From Neostapfia colusana (Eukaryota; Streptophyta; Magnoliopsida; Poales; Poaceae), in assembly GCA_030760725.1 (NCBI GenBank), contig JASWHV010000012.1:45043652-45107651 (forward strand): a stretch of 64,000 bases of DNA, in the 5' to 3' direction. Below the pieces are notes generated by a model. The model was given only the letters and a program-made list of their open reading frames with translations. It did no database searches and was not told the origin of the DNA. Below are positions 54,171 to 64,000 of the stretch, one piece after another; position 1 is the first letter of the stretch; the number at the start of each line of letters is the position of its first letter. The position numbers and the translations under genes were made by a program.

Positions 54171-55152
54171 TCCCCCCCTTGATGAATGCATTGGCAACAC
54201 CACTTAAAATCCGAACATTGGCTTATTCACATGAAAAGTTTTGAAAACAATTTCCCCCCCTTTGTAAATCAGAAATAAAATGAGAAGAAAAACAAAAAAT
54301 ACCAAAATTTCTCACCCTGAGAAGAATCCTGCCAAAACACTTGTGAATGTGTGGTCAATTTCTCCCCCTTTGACAATGTATTCAGCAAGGTACAAAAGAG
54401 AAATTTTAATTTGTTATGAGCACATTATAATATATACATATAAAACAAAGCTCATCCAAATCATACTATCAAGTAATTTACACTAACACATCAATGAGAT
54501 ACATAAAGTAGTGTAAGCCATGCTAGAGATCAAGTGTAATTTTCAATTTACGCAAGTCATGATCTCACAAACTTAACTATTTCAAGACCTGAAAGCATGA
54601 CACTTGTTGCTGCATTTTATTTATCATACAGCACAAATTTTGATCTTATGACATTTGCAAGAGATTATATGCAACATCAGCCTTATTCTAACCAACCAAG
54701 CCAAACCTGTCATTTGACAGTCAGAAGCTTAAGGACATGGTTTTAGTCATACACAACTCCTTTCAAGTTCATATTTAAGTGCAATGATAAGCCATCTCAA
54801 AAGAAGAAGTGTGATGCATGCATATTCTCTTGATCTTTTCTCATTTTTTTATTTGAACATAAAAACTCAACATGTGAGTTGATTACTTGATTAATTCTTT
54901 ATGATTAAAAGCACTTGTGAGCATGCAACAAGTTCAAAACAGCAAGAGAGTTTGACCATGATCAGATTTAGTGTAAGTAATTATTCCAATTACTAGATAT
55001 GGTAAAAACTACAAAATGTATAACACGAGTAATGTAGTAAGAACTTTCAGCATGAAAAAGGAATCACAAAGTCATATATGTATGAAATACTATGCTCATA
55101 TTACTTTAATTTCAGATTCACACATAGACTTCCCAAGTTTCAAAATTCTCCC
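54171..55152 (-). other. Purine tract and 3' non-coding region of copia K
   Basis: AGGGGGGAT directly adjoins the LTR (54171-54180). Further tracts lie near 54250 (AAAGGGGGGGAAA reversed) and 54360 (AAAGGGGGAGAAA). Homologous to 13370-14400 of E. Confidence 0.82.
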
Positions 55153-56270
55153 TCAATTTAAGCCATGAGGATGCATAACCCCTATTTCACTACGAATGTA
55201 ACAAAAACGAGTGAAATCCAAAGGTTTTGTAAAAATGTCAGCCAATTGTTGTTCGGTATCTACATGGTGAAGCACAATATTCCCTTTTTTGACATCATCA
55301 TGGAGAAAGTGATACCTAATGTTAATGTGCTTAGTTTTCAAATGTTGCACGGGGTTTTTAGCAATGCAAATGGCACTAGTGTTATCACAAAACAGTGGAA
55401 CGCTATCTAGATCAACCCCATAGTCCTTAAGTGTTTGAACAATCCAAAGAATTTGTGAGCAAGCACTAGCAGCAGCTACATATTCGGATTCGGCTGTGGA
55501 TTGTGCAACTGAACTTAATTTTCTTGAGGACCAGGCAACAAGTGAATTACCAAGAAAATGACAAGCACCAGAAGTACTTTTCCTATCAATCCTACAACCC
55601 CCAAAATCAGCATCGAAAAAAGCTTTCAAAGTAACGGTTGAGAAGAAGGAAGAAAAATGCCAAATTCTTGAGTTCCATGTAAGTACCTGAGAATTCTTTT
55701 GACGGCTTGACGATGTGAAGCACGTGGGGAGGCTTGAAACCGTGCACAAAGACATACGCTGAATTGTATGTCCGGTCTTGATGCCGTGAGATACAAAAGT
55801 GATCCGATCATGCTTCTATATTCTTTTTGATCAACGGGATCACAATCTTCATCAAGTTCAAGTGTTGTTGCTTTTCCGATTGGTGTCCGAAGAGGCTTGC
55901 TTTTGTCCATGTTGAAGCGCCTTAGGAGATCTTGTGTATACTTTGTTTGATGCACAAAGGTACCCTCCTTGGTTTGCTTGATTTGCAGCCCCAAAAAGTA
56001 TGTGAGTTCTCCCATCATACTCATCTCAAATTCTGAACTCATCATAGCTGAAAACTTGGACACAAGATCATGAGAAGCACAACCAAAGATAATATCATCC
56101 ACATACACTTGAACGAATAATGAGTCATTGCCATGCTTAAGCACAAAAATAGTTTTATCAACCTTGCCCATTGTAAACCCCTTTTCAAGTAAGAATGTTT
56201 TTAACCTATCATACCATGCTCTAGGGGCTTGTTTGAGACTGTACAAGGCTTTGGACAGTATGTAAACATG
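55153..56270 (-). pseudogene. Copia K RT palm to RNase H
   Basis: Two overlapping frames. 56246-55626 has KQAPRAWYDRLKTFLLEKGF, the catalytic YVDDIIFGCASHDL (about 56105-56085), ELTYFLGLQIKQT and SRPDIQFSVCLCARFQ. After a one-base frameshift near 55640, RNase H runs 55635-55153 with FDADFGGCRIDRKSTSGAC, AQSTAESEYVAAASACSQIL, CDNTSAICIAKNP, INIRYHFL and ADIFTKPLDF. Ends TGA at 55153. Only this frameshift breaks the block. Confidence 0.9.
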
Positions 56271-58324
56271 ATTACAAAATTTGGATTTTCAAAACCAGGT
56301 GGTTGTTTGACATAAACCTCCTCATCTATGTAGCCATTAAGAAAAACACTTTTAACATCCATTTGATATAGCTTAAAACCTTTAGATGCAGCAAAAGCTA
56401 ACAAAATTCTTATGGCTTCTAATCTAGCAACATGAGCAAAAGTTTCATCAAGATCTAGACCTTCAACTTGTGTGAAACCTTGAGCAACCAATCTAGCCTT
56501 ATTCCTAACCACAACCCCATCCTCACTTTGTTTATTTTTAAACACCCATTTAATTCCAATTAAAGTGTGACCTTGAGGTGGAGGTACAAGTTTCCAAATA
56601 TTATTTCTTTCAAAATTTTCTAACTCTTCTTGCATGGCAATAATCCAAGATTCATTAGTGAGTGCATGTGATATATCTTTGGGTTCAAAAGAAGCACCAA
56701 AAGCAGAATGAGCATGAGAATTGGGGTCGAAAAACCTGGATCTTGTAACTCGTTCATGCAAACTTCCAATAATTTGTTGTGGAGGATGACTTTTGAGAAT
56801 CCGGAGGGGAGTGGACACTTCACAAGCTTCTTCTTCTTGTTCATCACAAATAGATGAGCTTGTGACGTGAGGAGGATCTGGACCAGCAATGGTGGTCGTC
56901 GGTGCTGGCTGTGAATCAAGATCAAGAGCTGGAACAATGTCATTAGCTGATGAATTTTCGGGCAGCAGCACCACTTCTTCCTCTTCTTCAACGAAAATAC
57001 TCTCCCCCTGCGGATATGGATCCGGACCTGCAATATTTGAACTAGTAACTGGGCTAGTTTCATCAAAAGAAACCTCACAAGTCTCCACAATTTTGTTAGT
57101 ATCAAGTAAAAGCACAAGGTAGCCTCTAGTATGAGATGGATAACCAAGAAACATGCCATCAACAGATCTAGCTTCAAATTTATCAAGATTACCATGTTTC
57201 TTAACAAAGCATTTGCAACCAAAGACCCTAAAGTGTGTGACACTAGGCCTATGTCCAAACCTGAGCTCATATGGTGTTTTACCTAGCTTAGCACGCAAGA
57301 AAACATGATTTGAGACATAACAAGCGGTTGTATTTGCATCAGCCCAAAATTTCCTAGGAGTTTGATATTCATCAAGCATAGTCCTAGCCATCTCAACTAA
57401 GGTTCTGTTCTTTCTATCTATAACACCGTTTTGTTGAGGTACATATGGTGAAGAAAATTGATGATCTATTGCATTTTCAGCACAAAAGTGATCAAACGAT
57501 TGATTTTTAAATTCGGTTCCATTATCACTTCTAACTGCTCTTAAAGATCCTGGGTGATCAATTGATGATCTAAGAAATAAAGTTCTAAAGTGACTAAAAG
57601 CTTCATTCTTAGATGCCATAAAGTAAACCCAAGAGTATCTAGAATAGTCATCAACAATCACAAGAACATACCATTTACCTCCGAAGGATTGAACACGTGG
57701 AGGTCCTACGGTGTCAAGGTGTAAAAGTTGACCCGGTTCAGTTGTCATGGTCATTGTGAGAGGAGCATGTGAACCTGCAACCATCTTAGCATGTCTATAA
57801 GAAGAGCACACAATCTCTTTGTCCCCTTTAAGCTTAGGCAGCCCACGTATGCGATCAAGAGCACTAACACGCGTGAGATGATCAAAGCCTACGTGACCAA
57901 GTCTACGATTCCAAAAATATAAATCTTTAGAATCATTTGCAACTAGACATCTATGCTTAGAGGAAGACATATCAAAATCAGCTTTAAAAACTCTTCCAAA
58001 CCGAGACATGTTAAAGATAAGCTCACTATTTGAACCTACAACTTTGCAGCAGTTTTTATTGAAAATAATTTCCAGATTTTCATCTAGCAATTGTGAAACA
58101 GAAAGCAAGTTGTATTTCAAATTTTTGACAAGTGCCACATCCTTCAAAGTGTAGTGATCATTTACTCTAACCGAACCCTTAGCAATTATAGGAGTTGAAG
58201 AATTATCGGCAAAAGTAACATTCTCTACACGTGACACAAAAGAGAGAGAGGAGAACCATTCTTTGTTACCGGTCATGTGGCGTGAGCAACCTGAATCCAC
58301 AATCCAAATGTTCTCCATCCTCAA
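56271..58324 (-). CDS. Copia K protease, integrase and RT fingers (open reading frame)
   Basis: Uninterrupted for about 685 codons before a one-base deletion near 56275. Protease: IVDSGCSRHMTG near residue 10. Integrase zinc region: LGHVGFDHL...VCSSYRHAK, in which the fourth ligand C is Y. Core: D in LHLDTVGPPRVQSFG, D in VRSDNGTEFKN, third position D in QQNGVIDRKNRTL where E is expected. C-terminal FLGYPSHTRGY. RT begins at IGIKWVFKNKQ and VRNKARLVAQGFTQVEGLD, up to FKLYQMDVKSVFLNGYIDEE. The two integrase substitutions suggest loss of integration activity. Sister E retains the E. Confidence 0.85.
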
Positions 58325-58333
58325 GCGTGTAAC

Positions 58334-60626
58334 CTACATAGAAGCACAATACGTCGATGACTCAATACTGGGGTTAGTTAAAAGGCATTTAGGAATCCAG
58401 TACTGAGTCACACGACGCCCAGCAGGAATAACATGCGAAAGCTGAGATAAAACAGCAGGTTTATGAGTCAAAGTTTGAGATTTTTTGTTCTTAACTACTG
58501 ACCTATGAGGTGTTACTTGTGTAGCATGGAAATCAGTAGCTCCGGAGGCAAAAACTGAAGCTCCGGAGGTACACTCTGAATATTTCTGACTCATAACAGC
58601 AGGTTGCATGTTCCTGACATTCGGTTTAGTATGTGCAGCAAATTTTGCATGAGAGTTATAAGATCTAGCTTGCATTCTTTCCTTTTTATGTTGTTTAGCT
58701 AGTCTATAACAAAAATCTATGACATGAACATCTCTACCACAATAGGTACAATGAAATTTAACTTTGTGTTCATGTCTAGATGAGCATGCAGTATGCTTAT
58801 TTGAACTCGAATGTGACAACACTCCTGCAGATTTAAAAACCACTTTTTTTTTGTTTAGGAACTGTTTGAATCAAACCACTTTATAATGATTTTACAATTT
58901 TAGGTGGATGTTCCTTAGCATGAGCATGTGAATAAAAACCTAAACCAGTTTAATCATTGGAAGACTTGGAAGAATTCAGCAGCAAGTTTAGATTCTTATT
59001 CCCATTACAAAACTGTTCTAATGTCCTATGCATGTTATCAAGTTTATTTGATAGATCAAGACAATTTTCACATGAAGTTTTTCCTTTTAATTTGCAATTG
59101 GAACAATATTTAACTTCATGAGAACGTAAAGCATTGTTCAATATAGAAATTTCTTTCATAGCATCTTGTAGTTTCTTATCAAGATCATCGCAAGTAGAAC
59201 AATGCAAATCAATTGTAGAACAACAAGCATCTTTCAAGTTTTTATCATTAAGTGCAGCAAGCTTTTTGTTCTTTTCGATTTCAAGTTCAAGTTTATCAAG
59301 TGTGGAGGTGTATGCACTTCTTAGAGAGGACAATTGTTCATATATTAAATCACATGAGGAACAAGAATCATCACTAGGAATCAAGGATTTTAAACGATTA
59401 ATTTCAGATTCTAGTGACTCAATTTTAACAGCATTGTCCCTAAGCTTTTTGTCGTTTTTCTTAACAATAATAGTGGCACGAGAAATAGCATAACACATTT
59501 CTTCTCAAGTAGGGCATACCTCTTCGTTGTCACTGTTGTGTTCTGCATCCTCCATACTTGATTTTGATTTGCCCGCCATGAAGCACAAGTTTGCTAGATC
59601 ATCTTCATCTTCATCACTTCCAATTTCTACATCACTCGAGCCAAGTTCTTGAAGTGCGGTGATGAAACTGTTTATCAGTTTGCGTCCTGTAAAACCCTTC
59701 TTTTTCTTGTTGGTGTTGCCAAAAGAGGACTTGACTTTATTCTGCTTTTCATCACGGTTACAAGGACCTGAAAGGTTAGGGCAATCTGTATGAAAGTGTC
59801 CTGTCTTACCACATTCAAAGCATCGTTGAGGTCCGGAGCTTCCTCTCCTTCTAGTTCTCACATTTTGAAATTCTTTTGAGAACCTAGTAGAAAGAAGTAC
59901 TAGCTCCTCCTCTGGAAACTCCTCAATCTGTTCTAGGGTTAGTGAAGACAACAAAGTAAGTGTATTGCTAGATGATTGGCCGGACCTAGGCATATCACGT
60001 TGTGAGACAAATGCAATAGTCTTATTTGGGTTCTTACGTGCAATTTCATGAGTTTTTAGCTTAGAATAAAGCACATATAATGTAAGAGTACTCATGACAG
60101 TGGATTCACGTATGAATGTTACTTTCATCTCCCAAATTGACATGTCTAATGCACTTAGTAATTGCCTAGCATTTTCAGCATCTGAAAAATTAACATTGAT
60201 GCTACGCAAGTTGCTGAGAATTCTATTAAAGCGAGCAAAGAGGTCATCAATGGACTCACCGGGTTGCATTTCAAAGCGCATGTATTCTTTCTTGAACATA
60301 TCCTGTCTTACCTCTTTGATCGTGTTGGATCCTTCGAGGTAGTCACAAAGTGCTCTCCACACATCGTACGCCGATCAGAGGTGTGCAACACGGTCGAAGT
60401 CGCTCTGAGTTAGTCCTTGTATGATCAAGTTCCGAGCCTTGTTGTTGTTGTCAACATCTCTCATGTTTGTAGCCGTTACTTGATCGTTTGAAGGCACATC
60501 GTAAGTCTTGTACACCTTTTCCCATATTGCAAAGCCTTGCGCCTGGATGAAAGCTTCCATGTGTGCCTTCCAAACCTGAAAATCAATACCACTAAACACA
60601 CAAGGTTTGGCGGAGTATTTCTCCAT
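58334..60626 (-). pseudogene. Copia K gag
   Basis: ATG at 60626. The first frame to 60375 (MEKYSAKPC...FDRVAHL) stops with TGA (replacing a coding triplet). The second, 60362-59505, holds GESIDDLFARFNRILSNLRS, the intact zinc knuckle CFECGKTGHFHTDC (about 59830-59790), a lysine-rich and an acidic stretch (SDEDEDDLANL), and ends at a TGA replacing a cysteine codon. The third, 59498-58950, is the coiled coil with CSSC and CSTC pairs. The fourth, 58843-58334, has the second knuckle CTYCGRDVHVIDFC. Gag packages element RNA. Four small lesions. Confidence 0.88.
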
Positions 60627-60670
60627 GATGATTAGTCAAAACACATGCAAATCACAAAAATTAGAGCAAC

Positions 60671-60686
60671 CTAGCTCTGATACCAA
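60671..60686 (-). other. Primer binding site of copia K
   Basis: On the minus strand TTGGTATCAGAGCTAG, one base after the LTR; initiator methionine tRNA type. Confidence 0.87.
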
Positions 60687-60687
60687 T

Positions 60688-62376
60688 TGTAGGATTGAAG
60701 TATACATGTAAAGCTACCAGAGGGGGGTGAATGGTAGATAAAAACTTTTCAGCGGAAGCAACAAAACACCCCTCAGCAGAAAACCGATCTGTTAAAGAAA
60801 CCGTGTGTGCGACTAATCTAAACATGTTCAACTGTGACAAAACTAGTATAGATTGTAGATAATCAAGTAACGAAGACGTCACAACAAGAATCATGAAAAT
60901 CCGTTGAGAGAAACTCAAGTTACGATCGAAAGATCGAACAAAGGTCAATCTGTCCTACGCGAGAAAAACAGTTCTGGAATACTGCAAAGAAACTCGTGTA
61001 GATCAGAAACCACAAATTCAATGACCGTGAAATTTTCATATATGATAGATAATCAAGTTGTGAAGACAACCCAAAAAGAATCACATCAATTGGATCTGTA
61101 AAACTCGAGTTATGATAAAACCACCGAAGTAAGATAGTGCTGAACAGAAACTCGACGAGAAAAACTTGTCTGAAACAAGTCGGACGAACAAGGCACAAAA
61201 GTTCCTTTAGAATACGAATTTTGTTTATCAAAACACAAGAGGAACAGCCCCAAAGTCGTGTTCTCCATGAGCCTTGGCCTCCCTTGCTTATATTACCAGC
61301 TCTATGGCCAATCCAATTCAAACTAGGACTCCTACTCCTACTTGGATTCAAACTGTAACTTTCCAATACTGCTCAAGACTCTTCTATATGCAGATAGAAG
61401 TAATCTTAAGACTTCCAAACACCTTAGGAACGTCCCAAACATTCCTAAAACAACTCTACTTCATGCCTAACATGAAATCCTGTTATAACCAACTCGAAAC
61501 TTTCCATAAACAAACCATAACCGCCTCAGCCGCAGCCTGAGCGCAAAATCCAGCCGGTTGAACCTTTTCAACCATATCTCCACTTCCATATCTCTTCACC
61601 ATGCCTTGGAACCATGTTTCCACGTCCATGCACTCCTTGCACACGTGCAAACACCTTCCAACAACATCCACGATACCTTCATATGCATTGTTCTTGATCC
61701 AAACATGCTGCGCGACCTCCCGATCAACTCAACCACAATTCCTCCCAAACTTGGTTGTTGAACCTCATCTTCTCCCTAAGACTAGTTCAATGGATCCCGT
61801 CACCAGCCATGTCTTGAACTCAAGCAACACCTGCACATGAATAAACAACCAATACTTCCAAGCACAAGTCCTCGATTTGACTCTCGTTAGTTCCGAAACT
61901 ATAACATCTTACGTGAGCACCTCACATAAGCATGTTGTAAACCATACAAAATGATATCAGCCATAACCATCAAAACACACCAAAAACTTAGTAAAATAAT
62001 ACTAAGCAAACTTTCCATAAGAATAAAGCAAGTTCAAACATTGCAAGTTAAAAGCAAAACCATTGCAATCAAGCTCCGAACCTTACCAAAGCTAACCGGA
62101 CCTTGAACAGGAGCTTACCAAAGCTAGTCGGACCTAGCGCCGGAGCTTACTAAAGCTTAGTCGGACCTAGCACGGAACTTACCAAAGCTAGTCGGACCTA
62201 GCACCGGAGCTAGCAAAAACAAGTTGGACCTAACCAAAATAAGTCATACCTAGACAAAGCAAGTCGGACCTATCGTCGGACCTTGCAGGAGCTCGGGCCT
62301 TGTTAAAAAGGTGTTTTGGTAGTATTCAAAACTTTTATCGTCAAAGTCAATGTATTCAGCACACATAGGTCTCACA
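60688..62376 (-). repeat. 5' LTR of copia K
   Basis: Read leftwards, starts TGTGAGACCTATG and ends ATCCTACA. Few differences from 52426-54170 by eye apart from repeat-unit number, so K is younger than E. Confidence 0.92.
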
Positions 62377-62484
62377 GTAAGAATGGTAAGGAACGCCACC
62401 GAAAGCGGTTCAATTTCGGTTAGCTCCCCTGACGAGGAATGTGGTTCAGGGATAGGTCTCACAGCTTGGTGTGAGACGTTAATA
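62377..62484 (+). pseudogene. Possible gag start of gypsy J after the copia K insertion
   Basis: GTAAG is K's right duplication. An ATG at 62383 then opens 34 codons (MVRNATESGSISV...) to TGA at about 62485. Position (just after leader and insertion) fits a Gag start, but no Gag domain is visible, so this is tentative. Confidence 0.3.
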
Positions 62485-63091
62485 TGAAACTCTTGTTCTC
62501 TTCATGTTCCTGAGTTCATATGAAACGCTGGTACCTGGCGTGCATTAGGCAAGAAAGTGGAAACCCCATCGTGTGGTCGGTAACACGATAGTGTGTTCTT
62601 CTGGAAATAGCCTAGGAGGACATACGCAGCGCTTGCCATCGGCATGCCCTGCAGGGCAGTAGGTGGTATCTGTTGAGTTGATAAAATTCCCAACCGTGAC
62701 GACCCGTTCACGCTCTACTCTGGTTCCCCATCGTGTGGTGTGGAAACACTATCACGTACCTTGAGACGTGGCTTAACTCAAGGACGGTCGTATGGCAATG
62801 ATACAGGCATATGTATTTACTTTCAAATTGGACCTGTCTGAAATGACAACAACCTTTGAGTGCATCACTATTGAGTGTTCTTCTGCAGGTACTAACCACG
62901 TATGTATCCCCTGTAGTACACGTGTGCGAGAGACTGTTTAGTACCACAATTGTGACGTATATGCCGGTATAATCCGGTTAGGATTTTCCTTTTTGTGAGG
63001 AACGTAGTACTGACATGTAATAGGAAATTACATTAAAGATAATGGTAACAAGGAACTAAAATCACCAAGTTTCAATGTTTGGGACCCTGGT
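62485..63091. other. Unassigned, LTR-like DNA
   Basis: The phrase CCCCATCGTGTGGT occurs twice (62567 and 62728), each followed by an AACAC(G/T)AT word. CTATTGAGTGTTCTTCTGCAGG near 62870 resembles CTATTGAGTGTTTGCAGG near 51853 of LTR J. No gene or clear boundary. Confidence 0.45.
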
Positions 63092-64000
63092 TGACACGAC
63101 CCCACTGGTCCTGTCGAGCCAGGATCACGCTGAGGGGTGCTGCGTTGCACAGCACCGTATAACACACGCCAAAGGTACAAAGCGGAAGCGAAATTTTATT
63201 ACATACACAAGTTTATGAACATGTTTACATAAAAATAAGTTTAGTCTACACTCGCGGGCGTAGACTAAGCATCAAGTACACGTTCAGCCCTTGAACGTGT
63301 CCTTGCTAGCGCACACGCACACTAACTCTGCGGCGTGCACGACTCCCACTCGACGGGGTTCCCCTCCTGGGGTTCCGTCTCCTCTTCGGGAGTCCCTTCC
63401 TCATAGAACCCTGCAAAAGCTTCAAACACAAGCAGTGAGCACGAAGGCTCAGCAAGTCTGACCCGTCTCACCTAAACATGGAACTTCTACATGAGGGTAA
63501 TGGGTTGCATGAGGTAAAAATCATTTGCAAGGACTCGCCTAATTAGTAGAACCTTACTTTCAAGTTTTAGCAGCAGGTTGTGGAGAACCTTACGCTAAGG
63601 CACATGAGAGAGCCGCAATCAAACAAGAAACGCATTTCTCTCATGTACTTTGCCCAAAGTTGAAAAGAACTTTAGTTAGCACTAAGCTACAGCATATCAT
63701 TAACAATCAATGTCCAGCTTTCAATCAGCAACATTTTAACATGTAACTAGCCTGTTCTTTCTACGTCACGGTACAGTGAACAAGTGGTACTCACTGACCG
63801 CGAGGGACGGCGATTATAATCGATTTACACCTGCAGGGTTACCCGAACAACCCGTCACGTACACCCGTACTCGATGTTGCCTACAACAACCATCACGGAC
63901 GCCGTACGCGACTACCTTTCACCCGTTAGCCAAATATTGAACCGGTCCCATCGTCCCGAGCAAGAGGTCCCTGCACGCGCATCTCTGTGCCGCCAGCTGA
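63092..64000 (-). repeat. 3' end of a reverse-oriented gypsy LTR (N), continues past window
   Basis: On the minus strand the LTR would end GGGGTCGTGTCA at 63092. No priming site follows, so it is either a 3' LTR or a solo LTR. Reversed, 63780-63900 matches 51490-51600 of LTR J in order (GTACGTGACGGG, TTCGGGTAACCCTGCAGGTGT, CGCCGTCCCTCGCGGTCAG). The two are related families in opposite orientation. Confidence 0.65.

Larger units (their letters stand above)
52426..62376 (-). mobile_element. Ty1/copia element K (SIRE/Maximus-like), sister of E, reverse orientation
   Basis: On the minus strand TGTGAGACCT (62376) to CGATCCTACA (52426), 9951 bases. Target duplication GTAAA/GTAAG (52421-52425 and 62377-62381, 4 of 5). 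LTRs of 1689 and 1745 bases, priming site at 60671-60686, gag-protease-integrase-RT-RNase H with only a handful of stops and frameshifts, 1-kb 3' region, terminal purine tract. It is the best preserved element of the window but not intact. It lacks gypsy fragment F, so F was acquired only on E's branch. Confidence 0.95.

Overview
The window is plant nuclear DNA, almost certainly from a large-genome grass. It is a nest of transposable elements with no convincing host gene. The evidence is Ty1/copia elements of a SIRE/Maximus-like type, a chromodomain Ty3/gypsy element, a GC-rich Tat-lineage gypsy element with an antisense gene, CACTA (En/Spm) DNA transposons with TTTTCGTGGGCC-type subterminal repeats, and an L1-type LINE. 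There is no bacterial operon logic, rRNA, tRNA gene or CRISPR array.

Left half (1-25953): a decayed chromodomain gypsy element (A) whose pol is cut twice. The first cut is a solo LTR (B, 701-3921, perfect CTTCA target duplication), itself hit by a reverse-oriented solo LTR (C, 840-1664). The second cut is a copia element (D, 4042-22023, perfect ATAAG duplication), into which an 11.1-kb SIRE-like copia (E, 4901-16006) inserted. E carries, inside its gag, a 3' fragment of yet another gypsy element (F, 6847-8152). The reading frame of A resumes after each insertion. Leader D contains six successive hairpins with a conserved loop just before gag.

Middle (25954-31086): remnants. There is a small CACTA-like piece, two LTR remnants, and two CACTA right ends without clear left ends. 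An antisense LINE (G) follows.

Right half (31087-64000): the LINE is split by a 16.6-kb CACTA element (H, 31087-47668, CAA duplication on both sides). Most of H is a Tat-type gypsy element (I, 33535-47121, ATATT duplication). I has gag-pol with two RNase H domains, a peptide-repeat expansion inside pol, a long 3' region, and an antisense spliced gene-like ORF. The rest of the LINE follows (47669-48371), then a ~3.9-kb gypsy LTR with primer binding site (J). Next is the best-preserved element, an antisense sister copy of E (K, 52426-62376), inserted in the leader of J. The window ends in a reverse-oriented LTR (N) related to that of J.

Functionally, all proteins are retroelement Gag, protease, integrase, reverse transcriptase and RNase H, LINE endonuclease/RT, or element-encoded accessory proteins. 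Almost all are broken by stops and frameshifts. Nesting gives a relative order: A before B and D, D before E, LINE before H, H before I, and J before K. All coordinates of element ends come from reading LTR ends, target duplications and priming sites by eye; family names are from recognised motifs and not from a search.
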